Source of the DNA: Azorinus chamasolen
Taxonomy: Eukaryota; Mollusca; Bivalvia; Cardiida; Solecurtidae
Length of the DNA stretch: 64,000 bases
Assembly (NCBI GenBank): GCA_963576725.1
Contig: OY755247.1
Coordinates: 19,626,957-19,690,956 of the forward strand
Direction: 5' to 3'
The notes beneath the pieces are model-generated. The model made no database searches and was not told the origin of the DNA. It saw nothing but the letters and a program-made list of their open reading frames with translations. Positions 22,195 through 30,759 of the stretch are shown here, piece after piece (within the stretch, counting starts at the first letter, position 1; every line of letters starts with the position of its first letter). The translations under genes were made by a program, and so were the position numbers.

Positions 22195-22350
22195 TATTCA
22201 AATACTAAAATCGTCATTTCTCCACCAAAGACTGTGTTGTGACCACTCTTTTGAGACGATTCTATAGAGTGGTCACAGCATAGGGTTTGGTGGAGAAATA
22301 AAAAAAAATATACTTGAAAATATGTTACTTTATCAATCTTATCTGGAGCT
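22195..22350. repeat. J element nested in P3-like MITE
   Basis: ATTCAAATACTAAAATCGTC, hairpin 22217-22298 (TTTCTCCACC... to ...GGTGGAGAAA) with part of one arm missing. Confidence 0.75.
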
Positions 22351-22436
22351 CTGCAGAAAGCTCCAAGAAGTTTTTGCTGTATAATTTTCACTCTGCATTA
22401 AGCTTCCACTGGTCATAAAGACCGATAATGACACTT

Positions 22437-22674
22437 ATAACCCTTTCCCTCATAGAAAAGTGTTTTCACGCATTTGCAAACAGAGTAGACCCAGCTCAGA
22501 CGGCTCCTAGAGGAGCCGTCTGCTCTGTTTGCTTATGGACTTTGATAGATCTGTTTCTTTACTTTCTAAAATGGCTACAATGTTCTACCTTCCATATTTC
22601 ATTATAATTACTTTGCCATGAGTATTCAATAGGTATTAAACTTTGAAATAAACATAGAACAGGGAAAGGGTTAA
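22437..22674 (+). mobile_element. T1 MITE nested in P3-like MITE
   Basis: ATAACCCTTTCCCTCATAG (left TTAA mutated) to AACAGGGAAAGGGTTAA. Hairpin tip GCTCCTAGAGGAGC, with one arm shortened. Confidence 0.88.
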
Positions 22675-22690
22675 TCGTGATTTCACTGTA

Positions 22691-23139
22691 GTATTTACTT
22701 GTACCATGATCAAGCAGGTGGCTGATAACATTTTATTTATTACATTTTAACAATAAAATCACATACATTTGTATTAGCTCACATGCAATGGTTTAATAAA
22801 GACATTAAAATTTCACATGGCTTGTTATTTTACTGGCATGAATATTGAAACTCTATGTGCAGAACTCGAATTATTTTCTCCACGTAAAATACATCAAAAC
22901 TATCTATCACAATGATACCGAAAACTACGAATTTCAAAATTATACCTAGCAACTTTTTTAACTCAACATTTTTGCTGTTAAATAACTTTTTACTATCACA
23001 AGACATATAAATGAATTCCGTCTGCTATAAATGTTCGCACTCACCTATACATATGTTGAGAAAGTATCACTCGATTTAGACAAGAAGTATTGAATTCGAG
23101 ATGCACGTGCATTTCATGTTTTTGCGCTTTTATACACGT
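22691..23139. other. no recognised gene
   Basis: AT-rich. GCTGATAACATTTT...CAATAAAATCA at about 22711-22755 repeats a stretch just left of the P3-like element at 22075. Otherwise nothing recognised. Confidence 0.4.
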
Positions 23140-23367
23140 GTATAAGTAAACAACGAGCAGTGAACCATAAAAATCAGCGCAGTTCACTTTTTGAGGGAGT
23201 CAGCATTCTGTCAGAATAAAACCTGCATGAGAAAATCATGATTAACTGTCGCATTTAATGTACATATCTTAGTTCGATGGACTGCAGCAATGCCGACACC
23301 CCTAAATCGTGAAACATACCAAAATGTGAAGTACATTCACGGCTAACTGCTCGTTGTTTACCTATAC
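23140..23367. mobile_element. MITE with 22-bp terminal inverted repeats
   Basis: GTATAAGTAAACAACGAGCAGT at 23140-23161 faces its inverse with one mismatch at 23346-23367. The 184-bp interior has no ORF. No target duplication can be fixed, and the ends match no T, P or J family. Confidence 0.65.
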
Positions 23368-23476
23368 TAACCAAATTGCAATGAAACCGACACAATGCCA
23401 GACAAGAATATTTGACACAACGGAAAATAATGAGGACTTACATTTAAGTGCTAAAATATGCGAAGAATAACCAATA

Positions 23477-23720
23477 TTAACCCTTCGCTTGCTATTCACG
23501 TCAATATAACTACATGTACCTGTAAATAGAGATGAGACAGCTCCTACAGGAGCTGTCTCATCTGGGTCTGCACTATTTACAAGTTGATTGTGCGACCAGT
23601 GCACTCCACAGCAGTAATTGCACAGCGAAATACTTGTACACAGTAAAGATATATGTAATTATACAAGGCATGGGTAAAGAAGGAGAAATGTGTTTTAAAA
23701 TTCAGCAAGAGAAGGGTTAA
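23477..23720 (+). mobile_element. T4 MITE, intact
   Basis: TTAACCCTTCGCTTGC to GAGAAGGGTTAA. Hairpin tip GCTCCTACAGGAGC. It is inserted directly in front of a Tc1-like coding relic (TTAAGAGAGGTCATGC). Confidence 0.9.
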
Positions 23721-24035
23721 GAGAGGTCATGCGATTGGGATGCTTGAAAGCGGACAATCCCACCGACAAGTAAGTGTTTGTTTTCTCCGTTCAAAATTCT
23801 ACTTGAAGCTAACGACATCAGAAATATACCACGGTGTGTTAAATCGTCTGGCCTTAATCCCATCGAGCACTTGTGGGGCGAGCTGGAGTGTAGAATCCGA
23901 CAGCTTCTCCACCCGCCAGTGACACTTCCGTAACTGGAACATGTCCTGATTAACGCATTGGGTGCTATTCCACAGTCATTTATTGTCACTTTCATAATTT
24001 CGATGCGTTCAGATAACACGTTTCAGATAAGATAT
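23721..24035 (+). pseudogene. Tc1-like transposase relic, internally deleted
   Basis: 23723-23785 reads RGHAIGMLESGQSHRQVSV, typical of the N-terminal helix-turn-helix of Tc1/mariner transposases. From about 23853 another frame reads GLNPIEHLWGEL, the conserved block around the third catalytic Asp/Glu of the DDE domain, then VLINALGAIPQSF near the C-terminus. The DNA-binding remainder and most of the catalytic core between them are missing, and an in-frame TAA breaks the C-terminal part. Full-length Tc1-like transposases are about 340 residues. It is a dead internal-deletion copy; the T4 insertion at its left edge is younger than the relic. Confidence 0.8.
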
Positions 24036-24065
24036 GTAAATTGAAACATTTACAAGTATAACCTC

Positions 24066-24180
24066 GTTATTTCTCCACCAAACCCTGTGCTTTAGAATGG
24101 TCTCGAAGAATGATCTCTACAGAATGGTCACAATATAGGGTTAGGTGGAGTAAGGACGAATTTAGTATCTGAGTACGCAC
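24066..24180. repeat. J element, worn
   Basis: TTTCTCCACCAAACCCTGTG to ATAGGGTTAGGTGGAG, then the flank TTTAGTATCTGAGTACGCAC. Confidence 0.7.
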
Positions 24181-24181
24181 C

Positions 24182-24418
24182 TTAACCCTTTCACCGCCGC
24201 AGTCGCATAAATGCACAACGACAAATAGTGCAGTCCCTGATCAGACGCCGCCTTTTCAAGGCGGCGTCTGATCTGGGACTGCACTATTTGTCTCAAACTC
24301 TTCTATATCTGCGCTTTATTCCTTTGGAATTTGCATTTATTTATCTCATTTCCTTATTTTACCAAATGACTTAACAAAAATTGCATGGCAGACGACAATT
24401 AGAAATTTGGCACCTTAA
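24182..24418 (+). mobile_element. T5 MITE
   Basis: TTAACCCTTTCACCGCCGCA; hairpin CAAATAGTGCAGTCCCTGAT with apex GCCGCCTTTTCAAGGCGGC; body GCAGACGACAATTAGAAATT; right end shortened to GGCACCTTAA. Confidence 0.85.
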
Positions 24419-24446
24419 TCTGTTGCTTAGTTAATTGATTTCTATA

Positions 24447-24760
24447 TACATTTGAACTTCGATATCTCGAACTCGAATAACTCGAACTTCGGAAATACTC
24501 ATAGTAACATTTCGGTCCTTCAAAAATTTACAATACAAAATTGTTCTTAAATGTATCAGTACGCTTATTTAGAAATATGCGTGACAGCTTAATGCAGGTC
24601 GAAAGTAATGTTGAAAGCTCTAACAGAAGCTTTCAGCATTACTTTCGACCTGCATTAAGCTATGGACTTGAAAAGTTGTTCAGATTATAAATTGGAAGAC
24701 TCGAATTTCTATTATCTCTAAGTAATTTGTATGATCCCTAGAAGTTCATCAGTATCTCCG
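24447..24760. mobile_element. P4 MITE, right end worn
   Basis: TACATTTGAACTTCGATATCTC left, hairpin arms AATGCAGGTCGAAAGTAATG with tip CTCTAACAGAAG, right side CTAGAAGTTCATCAGTATCT. Confidence 0.78.
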
Positions 24761-24965
24761 TCAAACCCCTTCGTTGTGGTACTCATTAAAGACATTCCCT
24801 TGGCCGGCTTGGGTCTTTACAGCTAACCTGTGAAAAAGCATGCGGCACATGGTAAGAGCTGTAGCAGTCTGCCTGTCAAGAACCACTGGAGCGTTCCATG
24901 TGAGGCCCGTCTCTTACATTTGATGATTTGGAAATGATTAGATTGTCACTAATGCAGTATATGTT

Positions 24966-25300
24966 TTTATTTTTTATTATGCTCCCTGAAACTATAAGAA
25001 GGAGCATATAGGCCCCGCTTTGTCCGTTCGGCCTGCGAATGTCTTCTAAAGTGCTCAACCTACATTCATGACACTCCACATGCAAATATATCTCATTGAG
25101 ATCAACTGCAGGGTGCAGGGGTTAAATTATAACTTTCTGAGCAGTATTTACATATTCTGATAGACCTTGTTGGGAGAAAAGGCAGCTGTGTCCAAGGATA
25201 ATAACTCTGTGGGACATCTCTTTTGGAAATATTGCCCTATGTAATCTGTCTTTTTTTTCACTGAAAGTACTTGACCCACACTAACGAAAAATCATATTTC
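24966..25300. repeat. possible mollusc-type dispersed repeat
   Basis: ATGCTCCCTGAAACTATAAG with AGGAGCATATAGGCCCCGC and CCGTTCGGCCTGCG resembles the start of small repeated elements of the 8191 and 60479 kind. No right boundary found. Confidence 0.35.
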
Positions 25301-25415
25301 AGCAATTCTTTACCGAGAGATGCTGTGAGAATGGGTGATTACTCTATTTGCAGTGTTTCTTGAGTTAAAGTGAGTTATTGTGTTTGCCCTGTGTCCCGGT
25401 AAACAATTATTTCCA

Positions 25416-25483
25416 TTGCAAACAGTTAGGAGCCAGATCAGACGCCGGGTAACCCGGCGTCTGATCAGGCTCCAAACGGTTTG
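25416..25483. repeat. T8 hairpin
   Basis: TTGCAAACAGTTAGGAGCC... with apex GACGCCGGGTAACCCGGCGTC. No TTAA ends located. Confidence 0.7.
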
Positions 25484-25886
25484 CCACTCATAAAAAATAT
25501 CTTGAGATATTTCAACAAGGTGTATTTTTCTACATTTTACTTCAATGCATTTGCGTATAGATACGTTTAAACGGGAAATGATAACGTTTTCTCCACTGTA
25601 CAAACAAACATGGCATGTATATATGAACGCCAGCTCTACAAGACAAAATTGAATTCTCAGCTTTAATTAGGGCGCCTTTGAACATATTATAGCTCTCCTC
25701 CACTGCAGGTTAAATGGATTCTACTGCAGGCCAAATGTCCAGAGTTTTATCTCTGATATACATAAGCGCTCAGGTTTTTTTAATGTATTTAATCCTTATA
25801 AAATATTCATCTGCTAAATTGCTTGTCTGCTTCAAATGTGAAAGTGCTTCATATTTTGTAAAGATTTGTGAAAATGTTGTCTGTCA

Positions 25887-25951
25887 AATAGCTTGGATCC
25901 AGATAAGATGCCGGGTTACTTGACGTCTCATCTGGATCCAACCTGTTTGCA
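25887..25951. repeat. T8 hairpin
   Basis: CAAATAGCTTGGATCCAGAT is faced by ATCTGGATCCAACCTGTTTGC. The apex is CCGGGTTACTTG. Confidence 0.65.
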
Positions 25952-26187
25952 TATGGCCCTTTGTTTGTTAGTGGTAGGCTTCTTAAGGGTTGAACTTCTA
26001 TTGGGTTCTGACCAACAATGATCTTTTGAGTGTGTTCCCCTTGACTAATTGTATGTCAGGGCCTCTCTAGACAGAATGAGACGGCTTGCCATATTTTGCA
26101 CACTTGTATCATGCTTTTACTGTTACTTTCACGCCTATTGAGAACAATGGGGGGGGGGGGATCATTGAATGGACCTGGGTAATGTCT

Positions 26188-26414
26188 TTAACCCATTTGC
26201 TCCCAGTGGATTCTTCTATGCTTATATATTGGATCAGTCCATTTTTAAATTAAAGGATGCCCGGCCTAAATTTTCAATTTCGTTTTGTTTTATATTGAAA
26301 TTCCTATCAGCAAACAGTGTAGACTGATATGACGCCACATTATGCGGCGTCTGACCAGAGTCTTCTCTGTTTGCCTACGTCCCATATATGGGATCGTGGG
26401 AACAAATGGGTTAA
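26188..26414 (+). mobile_element. T7 MITE, intact
   Basis: TTAACCCATTTGCTCCCAG to GAACAAATGGGTTAA. Hairpin with apex GCCACATTATGCGGC. Confidence 0.9.
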
Positions 26415-26437
26415 ACATCCACTCTAAAGTGATCTAA

Positions 26438-26635
26438 ATGAGTACCTCAATGCGCCTTTTAATGCCTTTGCAAGCAAAGTAGACCAAGATCAGTCGGCTC
26501 ATGAGATGTCTTACTAGAGTCAGCCCTGTTTAGATTGATCTGATTCTACAGCGTCTGTCATGGCCACAACCTTTCGTGATCAGATGCTATTATAAGATTA
26601 ATGTGCAAGCATACATTATTTCTTACAAGAAAATT
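26438..26635 (-). mobile_element. T3 MITE, broken by T5
   Basis: TTTTAATGCCTTTGCAAGCA, worn hairpin, CTGTCATGGCCACAACCTTT, ACATTATTTCTTACAAGAAA. A second copy of this end follows the T5 at 26872-26925. Confidence 0.6.
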
Positions 26636-26871
26636 CTTTTAGCCCTTTAACCGCCACTGTCGCATAAATGCACTACGACAAATAGTGCAGTCTCAGATCA
26701 GATGCCGCCTTTTCATGGCGGTGTCTGATCAGGGACTTCACTTTTTGTCTATAATCCTATTTCTATATATATGTGCTTTATTCCGTTTATATCTCAGTTT
26801 CTTATTTTGCCGAATTATTTGACAAATTTGGGTTGCAGACGACAATTAGAAATTTGGCGCCGAAATATTAA
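26636..26871 (+). mobile_element. T5 MITE, end-eroded
   Basis: CCCTTTAACCGCCACTGTCG left. Hairpin apex GCCGCCTTTTCATGGCGG. GACGACAATTAGAAATTTGG and GCGCCGAAA right; the terminal GGGTTAA is missing. Confidence 0.78.
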
Positions 26872-27265
26872 TATTCAAATATACATCATTTCTTACATGA
26901 ATATTCTTTTAGTAAAATGTAAAGATGGATTGGTGTCTCGCTTTTCTACAGCTCTGTGTGTATGCATGTTTCAAAATTATCCTTCGGGATACTTAATAAG
27001 AGGATAACAAATAAATCACAGAGGACATACTGAAAAAAAGTATTTCTCAAATATGCTCCAAATGGGTTAAGAGGTTTTTTAATTGAATAATCTTCTGACA
27101 GCTCTTTCGTCATGGGTGTGTTTTCCAATACAACACGCACAGTATATTATAACTGTAGATTTAGCCATTAAACTATCGAGAGAAAAAAAATAGCAAAATT
27201 TGAACTGCTTCATATTAAAAATATTCTAAGCTACATCGTGCTTTTCTTAAATACAAAATCTGTGT

Positions 27266-27347
27266 TAAACAGTCTAGATCCAGATGAGACGCCGAAGTAT
27301 GAGACGCCGAGTTACTCGGCGTCTTATCTGGATTCAGACTGTTTTCA
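27266..27347. repeat. T8 hairpin with duplicated core
   Basis: AAACAGTCTAGATCCAGATGAG, with GAGACGCCGA occurring twice, and apex GAGTTACTC. Partner ATCTGGATTCAGACTGTTTTC. Confidence 0.65.
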
Positions 27348-27384
27348 AATGTGATCACAGATTCGATCATAGCGTGTTAAAGAT

Positions 27385-27634
27385 TTAACCCTTTGCTTGC
27401 TATTCACGTCAATATACGTGCCTGTAAATAGTGAAGACCCAGATGAGACAGCTCCTGCAGGAGCTGTCTAATCAGGGTCTGCACTATTTACAAATTGATT
27501 GTGCAACCAGTGCACTCCACAGCAGTCATTGCACAGCGAAATACTTGTACACAGTGAAGATACATGTAGTTATACAACAGGGCATGGGTAAAGAAGGGGA
27601 TGCGTATTTTAAAATTCAGCAAGCGAAGGGTTAA
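27385..27634 (+). mobile_element. T4 MITE, intact
   Basis: TTAACCCTTTGCTTGCTATT to GCAAGCGAAGGGTTAA. Hairpin tip GCTCCTGCAGGAGC. Confidence 0.92.
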
Positions 27635-27739
27635 GTAATATGTCAGACGATGTGAAGACTTGATGAAGTACTGTCTTGTGAATAAAGTATCTTCGTGGAA
27701 TTTATAATAGTTCAGTAATGAATGCATGCCTGCAGAAAT

Positions 27740-28031
27740 AATTCATCAAAATAATCTAAGAAATAATGGCACTATGAATATTTATTAGATCATTTTTATG
27801 AAGGCATATAAACACTTAACTATAGTTAATCCTTGAGAGAAATTAAAGAACCAGATCGACATTAGTCCATAAGCAAACATTGTAGATCCAGATCGTATAC
27901 TGATCTGGGTCCACTCTGTTTTCAAATAGGCTAAAATGCATACATATGGCGTACACGCTTAACAACAGAGGAGGTTGCTTAATACAGAACGATTTCTGAA
28001 AACTTTGCCCTGCATTAAGCTACCTCCTGGC
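27740..28031 (+). mobile_element. worn T3 plus P2 remnant
   Basis: T3 pieces AAGAAATAATGGCACTATGA and AAGCAAACATTGTAGATCC to 27960, then P2 half hairpin TTGCTTAATACAGAACG... to GCCCTGCATTAAGCTACC. Confidence 0.5.
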
Positions 28032-28244
28032 TTAACCCTTTCTCTGTTGAGTAATTATGTAAGAAATAACAACAACATGGATATTTGTTAGCTTATTTTT
28101 TTATAATATATATTTTTCAATGGATTTTTTACTCTGACAAAAACTGTAGAATATAGTTTATAATTATCATGTCTAAAGCAAAGAGAGTAGACCCTTATCA
28201 GATGGCTCCTATAGGATCAGGTGTTTGTAAGGGGAAAGGGTTAA
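28032..28244 (+). mobile_element. T3 MITE, hairpin halved
   Basis: TTAACCCTTTCTCTGTTGAG to GGGGAAAGGGTTAA. Only the left hairpin arm (AGAGTAGACCCTTATCAGAT) remains. Confidence 0.78.
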
Positions 28245-28339
28245 AGGGCCAGTATTAGACGTATTTTCAGTGGTGGCTTTGGAGTTCTACTCTATGATAT
28301 ACATGTATACGTAATCAGTATTGTGTACATTTGCTGTAA

Positions 28340-28615
28340 TAATTCTTTACTCCATGGACATGCCTGCAGAAAATAATAACCGAATGCATATAAATTAGCT
28401 AAATTTCCATAATAGCATTATGAAAAAGTGTGTTTTATTACGACAGAAACTTTTCATGTTGGGAATAATAACTTTATGAATAATAATTAGCTGATTTTCT
28501 ATAATGGCAATATGACAAATGGGGGTTTCCCGTGACTGAAACTGTAGATTCATCACTTTATCATTCCAAAAGCAAGCAAACAGAGCAGACGCTGATCAGA
28601 CAGCTCCTACAGTGA
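28340..28615 (+). mobile_element. two T3 left halves in tandem
   Basis: TTCTTTACTCCATGGACATG with TTAGCTAAATTTCCATAATA, then ATAATTAGCTGATTTTCTAT and AGCAAACAGAGCAGACGCTG. Neither has a right end. Confidence 0.45.
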
Positions 28616-28797
28616 ACGTTTATCATCAACCGACATGGTAATGACCTGCATCCCTTTTGGGGGGCAAACATTGTAAGCAAACATGCTGATATAAGAAGTA
28701 ATAGAGGAAATTAACTTGATCAAAATCAGAATTTAACACTTACTTATTGTAAAACAAGTTGTTTAAGGTTATACCGCAGAGCTATTCTAGAGACCAT

Positions 28798-29010
28798 TTA
28801 ACCCATTCCCTCATAGACTATTTTAGACCCAACCTCTTCGAATAAATCTCCCGAAAAGGAACAGTTACTAGCTAAATGGAACATTTAATAAGTGTGTAGT
28901 TTTTAAATCAATGTGATAAATAGAGCATTTGCTCCTATGGAGCAAATGCTCTATTTCTCACAATGGTTTCATATGTTTTTATAGAGGCGTCAATATGAGG
29001 GAATGTTTGA
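28798..29010 (+). mobile_element. T2 MITE
   Basis: TTAACCCATTCCCTCATAGA, palindrome tip GCTCCTATGGAGC, right end ATATGAGGGAATGTTTGA, mutated. Confidence 0.82.
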
Positions 29011-29032
29011 ATAGAATTAAGTGTACTTTAAA

Positions 29033-29181
29033 ATAGGTGACTTAATGCAGGCAAAAGTAATGCAGAAAGTTTATACGGGTTGTTCCTGCATAACTTTCGT
29101 CCTGCATTCAGCTACCACATGGGCTAAACACCAGAAGTATACTTATCCTGAGTGGTCGTATTTGAGAGATGTTACTGTTCA
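29033..29181. mobile_element. P5/P2-like MITE, worn
   Basis: TTAATGCAGGCAAAAGTAATG and CGTCCTGCATTCAGCTACC arms. The right end GAGTGGTCGTATTTGAGAGA is P5-like. Confidence 0.5.
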
Positions 29182-29192
29182 ATACAGTAGCA

Positions 29193-29264
29193 GCCCCCCC
29201 CCCCCCCCCAAAAAAAAAAACAACACAAAACAACAACAACAACAAAAAAACAACAAAAAAAACT
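29193..29264. repeat. poly-C/poly-A low-complexity tract
   Basis: A run of about 14 C, then A-rich CAACAA repeats. Likely to assemble imperfectly. Confidence 0.85.
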
Positions 29265-29368
29265 CAAAGACAAATATTTCAAACCATTTCACTTGGAAAA
29301 AATACATTTGCACTGTAGAAGCAAACGTGTGATACCCTTTATAAAATACTCAGCGTCTCGACAGCATC

Positions 29369-29598
29369 CTAACCCTTTCCTCCATAAATACGCCTTTCTA
29401 CGTATTTGCAAACAGTAGACCCAGATCAGACGGCTTCAATAGGAGCCGTCTGACCAGGGTCTGTTCTGTTTGTTTATAGAAAAATATAGATCTGATTCTA
29501 TAGTTTCTACTTTCGCAAAATATGCTATTTCAAAAATAAATATAATTAATATTCATTGTCTTCATGTATTACATGAATATTTATGGAGTAACTAATTA
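29369..29598 (-). mobile_element. T3 MITE
   Basis: CTAACCCTTTCCTCCATAAA, hairpin TTTGCAAACAGTAGACCCAG, CATGAATATTTATGGAGTAA, TTAA right. Confidence 0.78.
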
Positions 29599-29711
29599 AA
29601 CTGTTTGACATACTGATTTTGGTTTCTAAACAGCAAAACATTTGTAGAATACGACACATTTAACCCTTTCCCTGTTCTATGCGTATTCCAAGTTTCAATA
29701 CCTACTGATTA

Positions 29712-29957
29712 TTAACCCTTTCACCGCCACAGTCGCGTAAATCCACCACGACAAATAGTGCAGTCCCAGATCAGACGCCGCCTTTACAAGGCGGCGTCTG
29801 ATCAGGGACTTCACTATTTGTCCCAATCTCTAGTTCTATATATGTGCTTTATTCATTTGAAATTTGCATTTATTTATCTCATTTCCTTATTTTACTAAAT
29901 GATTTAACAAACTTGGATTGCAGACGACAATTAGAAATTTGGCGCCGAAAGGGTTAA
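29712..29957 (+). mobile_element. T5 MITE nested in T1
   Basis: TTAACCCTTTCACCGCCACA to GGCGCCGAAAGGGTTAA, intact. Hairpin apex GCCGCCTTTACAAGGCGGC. Confidence 0.92.
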
Positions 29958-30105
29958 AGGACAAAATAGTAATTATGAACTATGGAAGGCGGACCAGTTT
30001 AGCTAATTCAGAAAGTAAAATACCCATATCTTTCAAACTTCATTTATAAACAGAGCAGAACATGGTCTTTAGCCGAGCTGGGCCTATACTGTTTGAAAAC
30101 ACGTT

Positions 30106-30313
30106 TACAGTAAAACCCCTCTAAACCGGAATTCTAGTAGAGAAGAATTTAGATACTTTTAGACAGGTGGCTACTTAATGCAGGATGTAAGTCATACAGA
30201 AAGCTCCTAGAGGAGCTTTCTGTATGACTTTCACCCTGCATTAAGCTGCCACCTGTATCCAAGACCGATATTTATGCTAAATTTAGCGTCCGGTTTAGAG
30301 GGGTTTCACTGTA
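30106..30313. mobile_element. P3 MITE nested in T1
   Basis: CAGTAAAACCCCTCTAAACC to GGTTTAGAGGGGTTTCACTG with TA on both sides. Hairpin tip GCTCCTAGAGGAGC. The cleanest P3 in the window. Confidence 0.93.
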
Positions 30314-30425
30314 TACAATGTATGAAAGAAAGGGTTAATTGACGATAAATTGATTTGCGCGCGAGGAGTTGAATATTCAAATAGTTAATTAGACACTACC
30401 TTATTTGCAGGTGAGTTGTTGAATA

Positions 30426-30600
30426 TTGTGCACTCGGTTCATTCTCAAGCATCTGATTGGTCAAAGTTTTAGTTAAACTAATAATCTGACCAATCAAATG
30501 CACGAGAAAGGATTTTCAGTTGAACTAAAATTCTGTCCAATCAGATACTTGGGAATAAACTCAGACGCAAACTAAATGTTTATAAACGTGGAGCCTTATG
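30426..30600. repeat. fold-back repeat near the MRH gene 3' end
   Basis: Interleaved copies of TTCTCAAGCATCTGATTGGTC and its inverse (CTGACCAATCAAATGC, CTGTCCAATCAGATACTTGG). A related element lies at 34330-34502. It may lie in the 3' UTR of the gene ending at 30663. Confidence 0.6.
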
Positions 30601-30662
30601 CCTGAGAATTTTACTCGAGCAAACAAGTTCACATCGGGGCACGGTGTGTGAAGACGGTCGAT

Positions 30663-30759
30663 CTATTCAATGGTGTCATAATGTTGGCTTTGACAAATCT
30701 TTCCTTTCTTCTTTAGAACAAATAGTGTGGTAAGAACGCCCCCAATTACAACTACAGCC
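30663..30759 (-). CDS. MRH gene exon 6: membrane helix, tail and stop
   Basis: Acceptor TTTTCTTCCAG, then AVVVIGGVLTTLFVL (the second part of the membrane helix), KKKGK stop-transfer charges, and a tail ending HYDTIE before TAG. YDTI fits the Yxx-hydrophobic motif bound by clathrin adaptors. The first G completes a split Val codon with exon 5. Confidence 0.82.

Larger units (their letters stand above)
22075..22690. mobile_element. P3-like MITE with two nested insertions
   Basis: Left CAGTAAAAATCTCGCTAATC, right GTGATTTCACTGTA, TA flanks. Between them are a J element (about 22195-22350) and a T1 copy (22437-22674); P3 pieces (GGCAGTTGAATGCTAAATGC, CTCTGCATTAAGCTTCC) lie on both sides. Confidence 0.8.
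29660..30338 (-). mobile_element. T1 MITE with T5 and P3 nested inside
   Basis: TTAACCCTTTCCCTGTTCTA, interrupted at TTAA 29712 by T5, resumes AGGACAAAATAGTAATTATG, then worn hairpin AACAGAGCAGAACATGG, interrupted at TA 30106 by P3, ends GAAAGAAAGGGTTAA. Confidence 0.88.

Noticed and set aside
23717..24019. 100-codon minus-strand ORF
   Set aside because: Antisense of the Tc1-like transposase relic.
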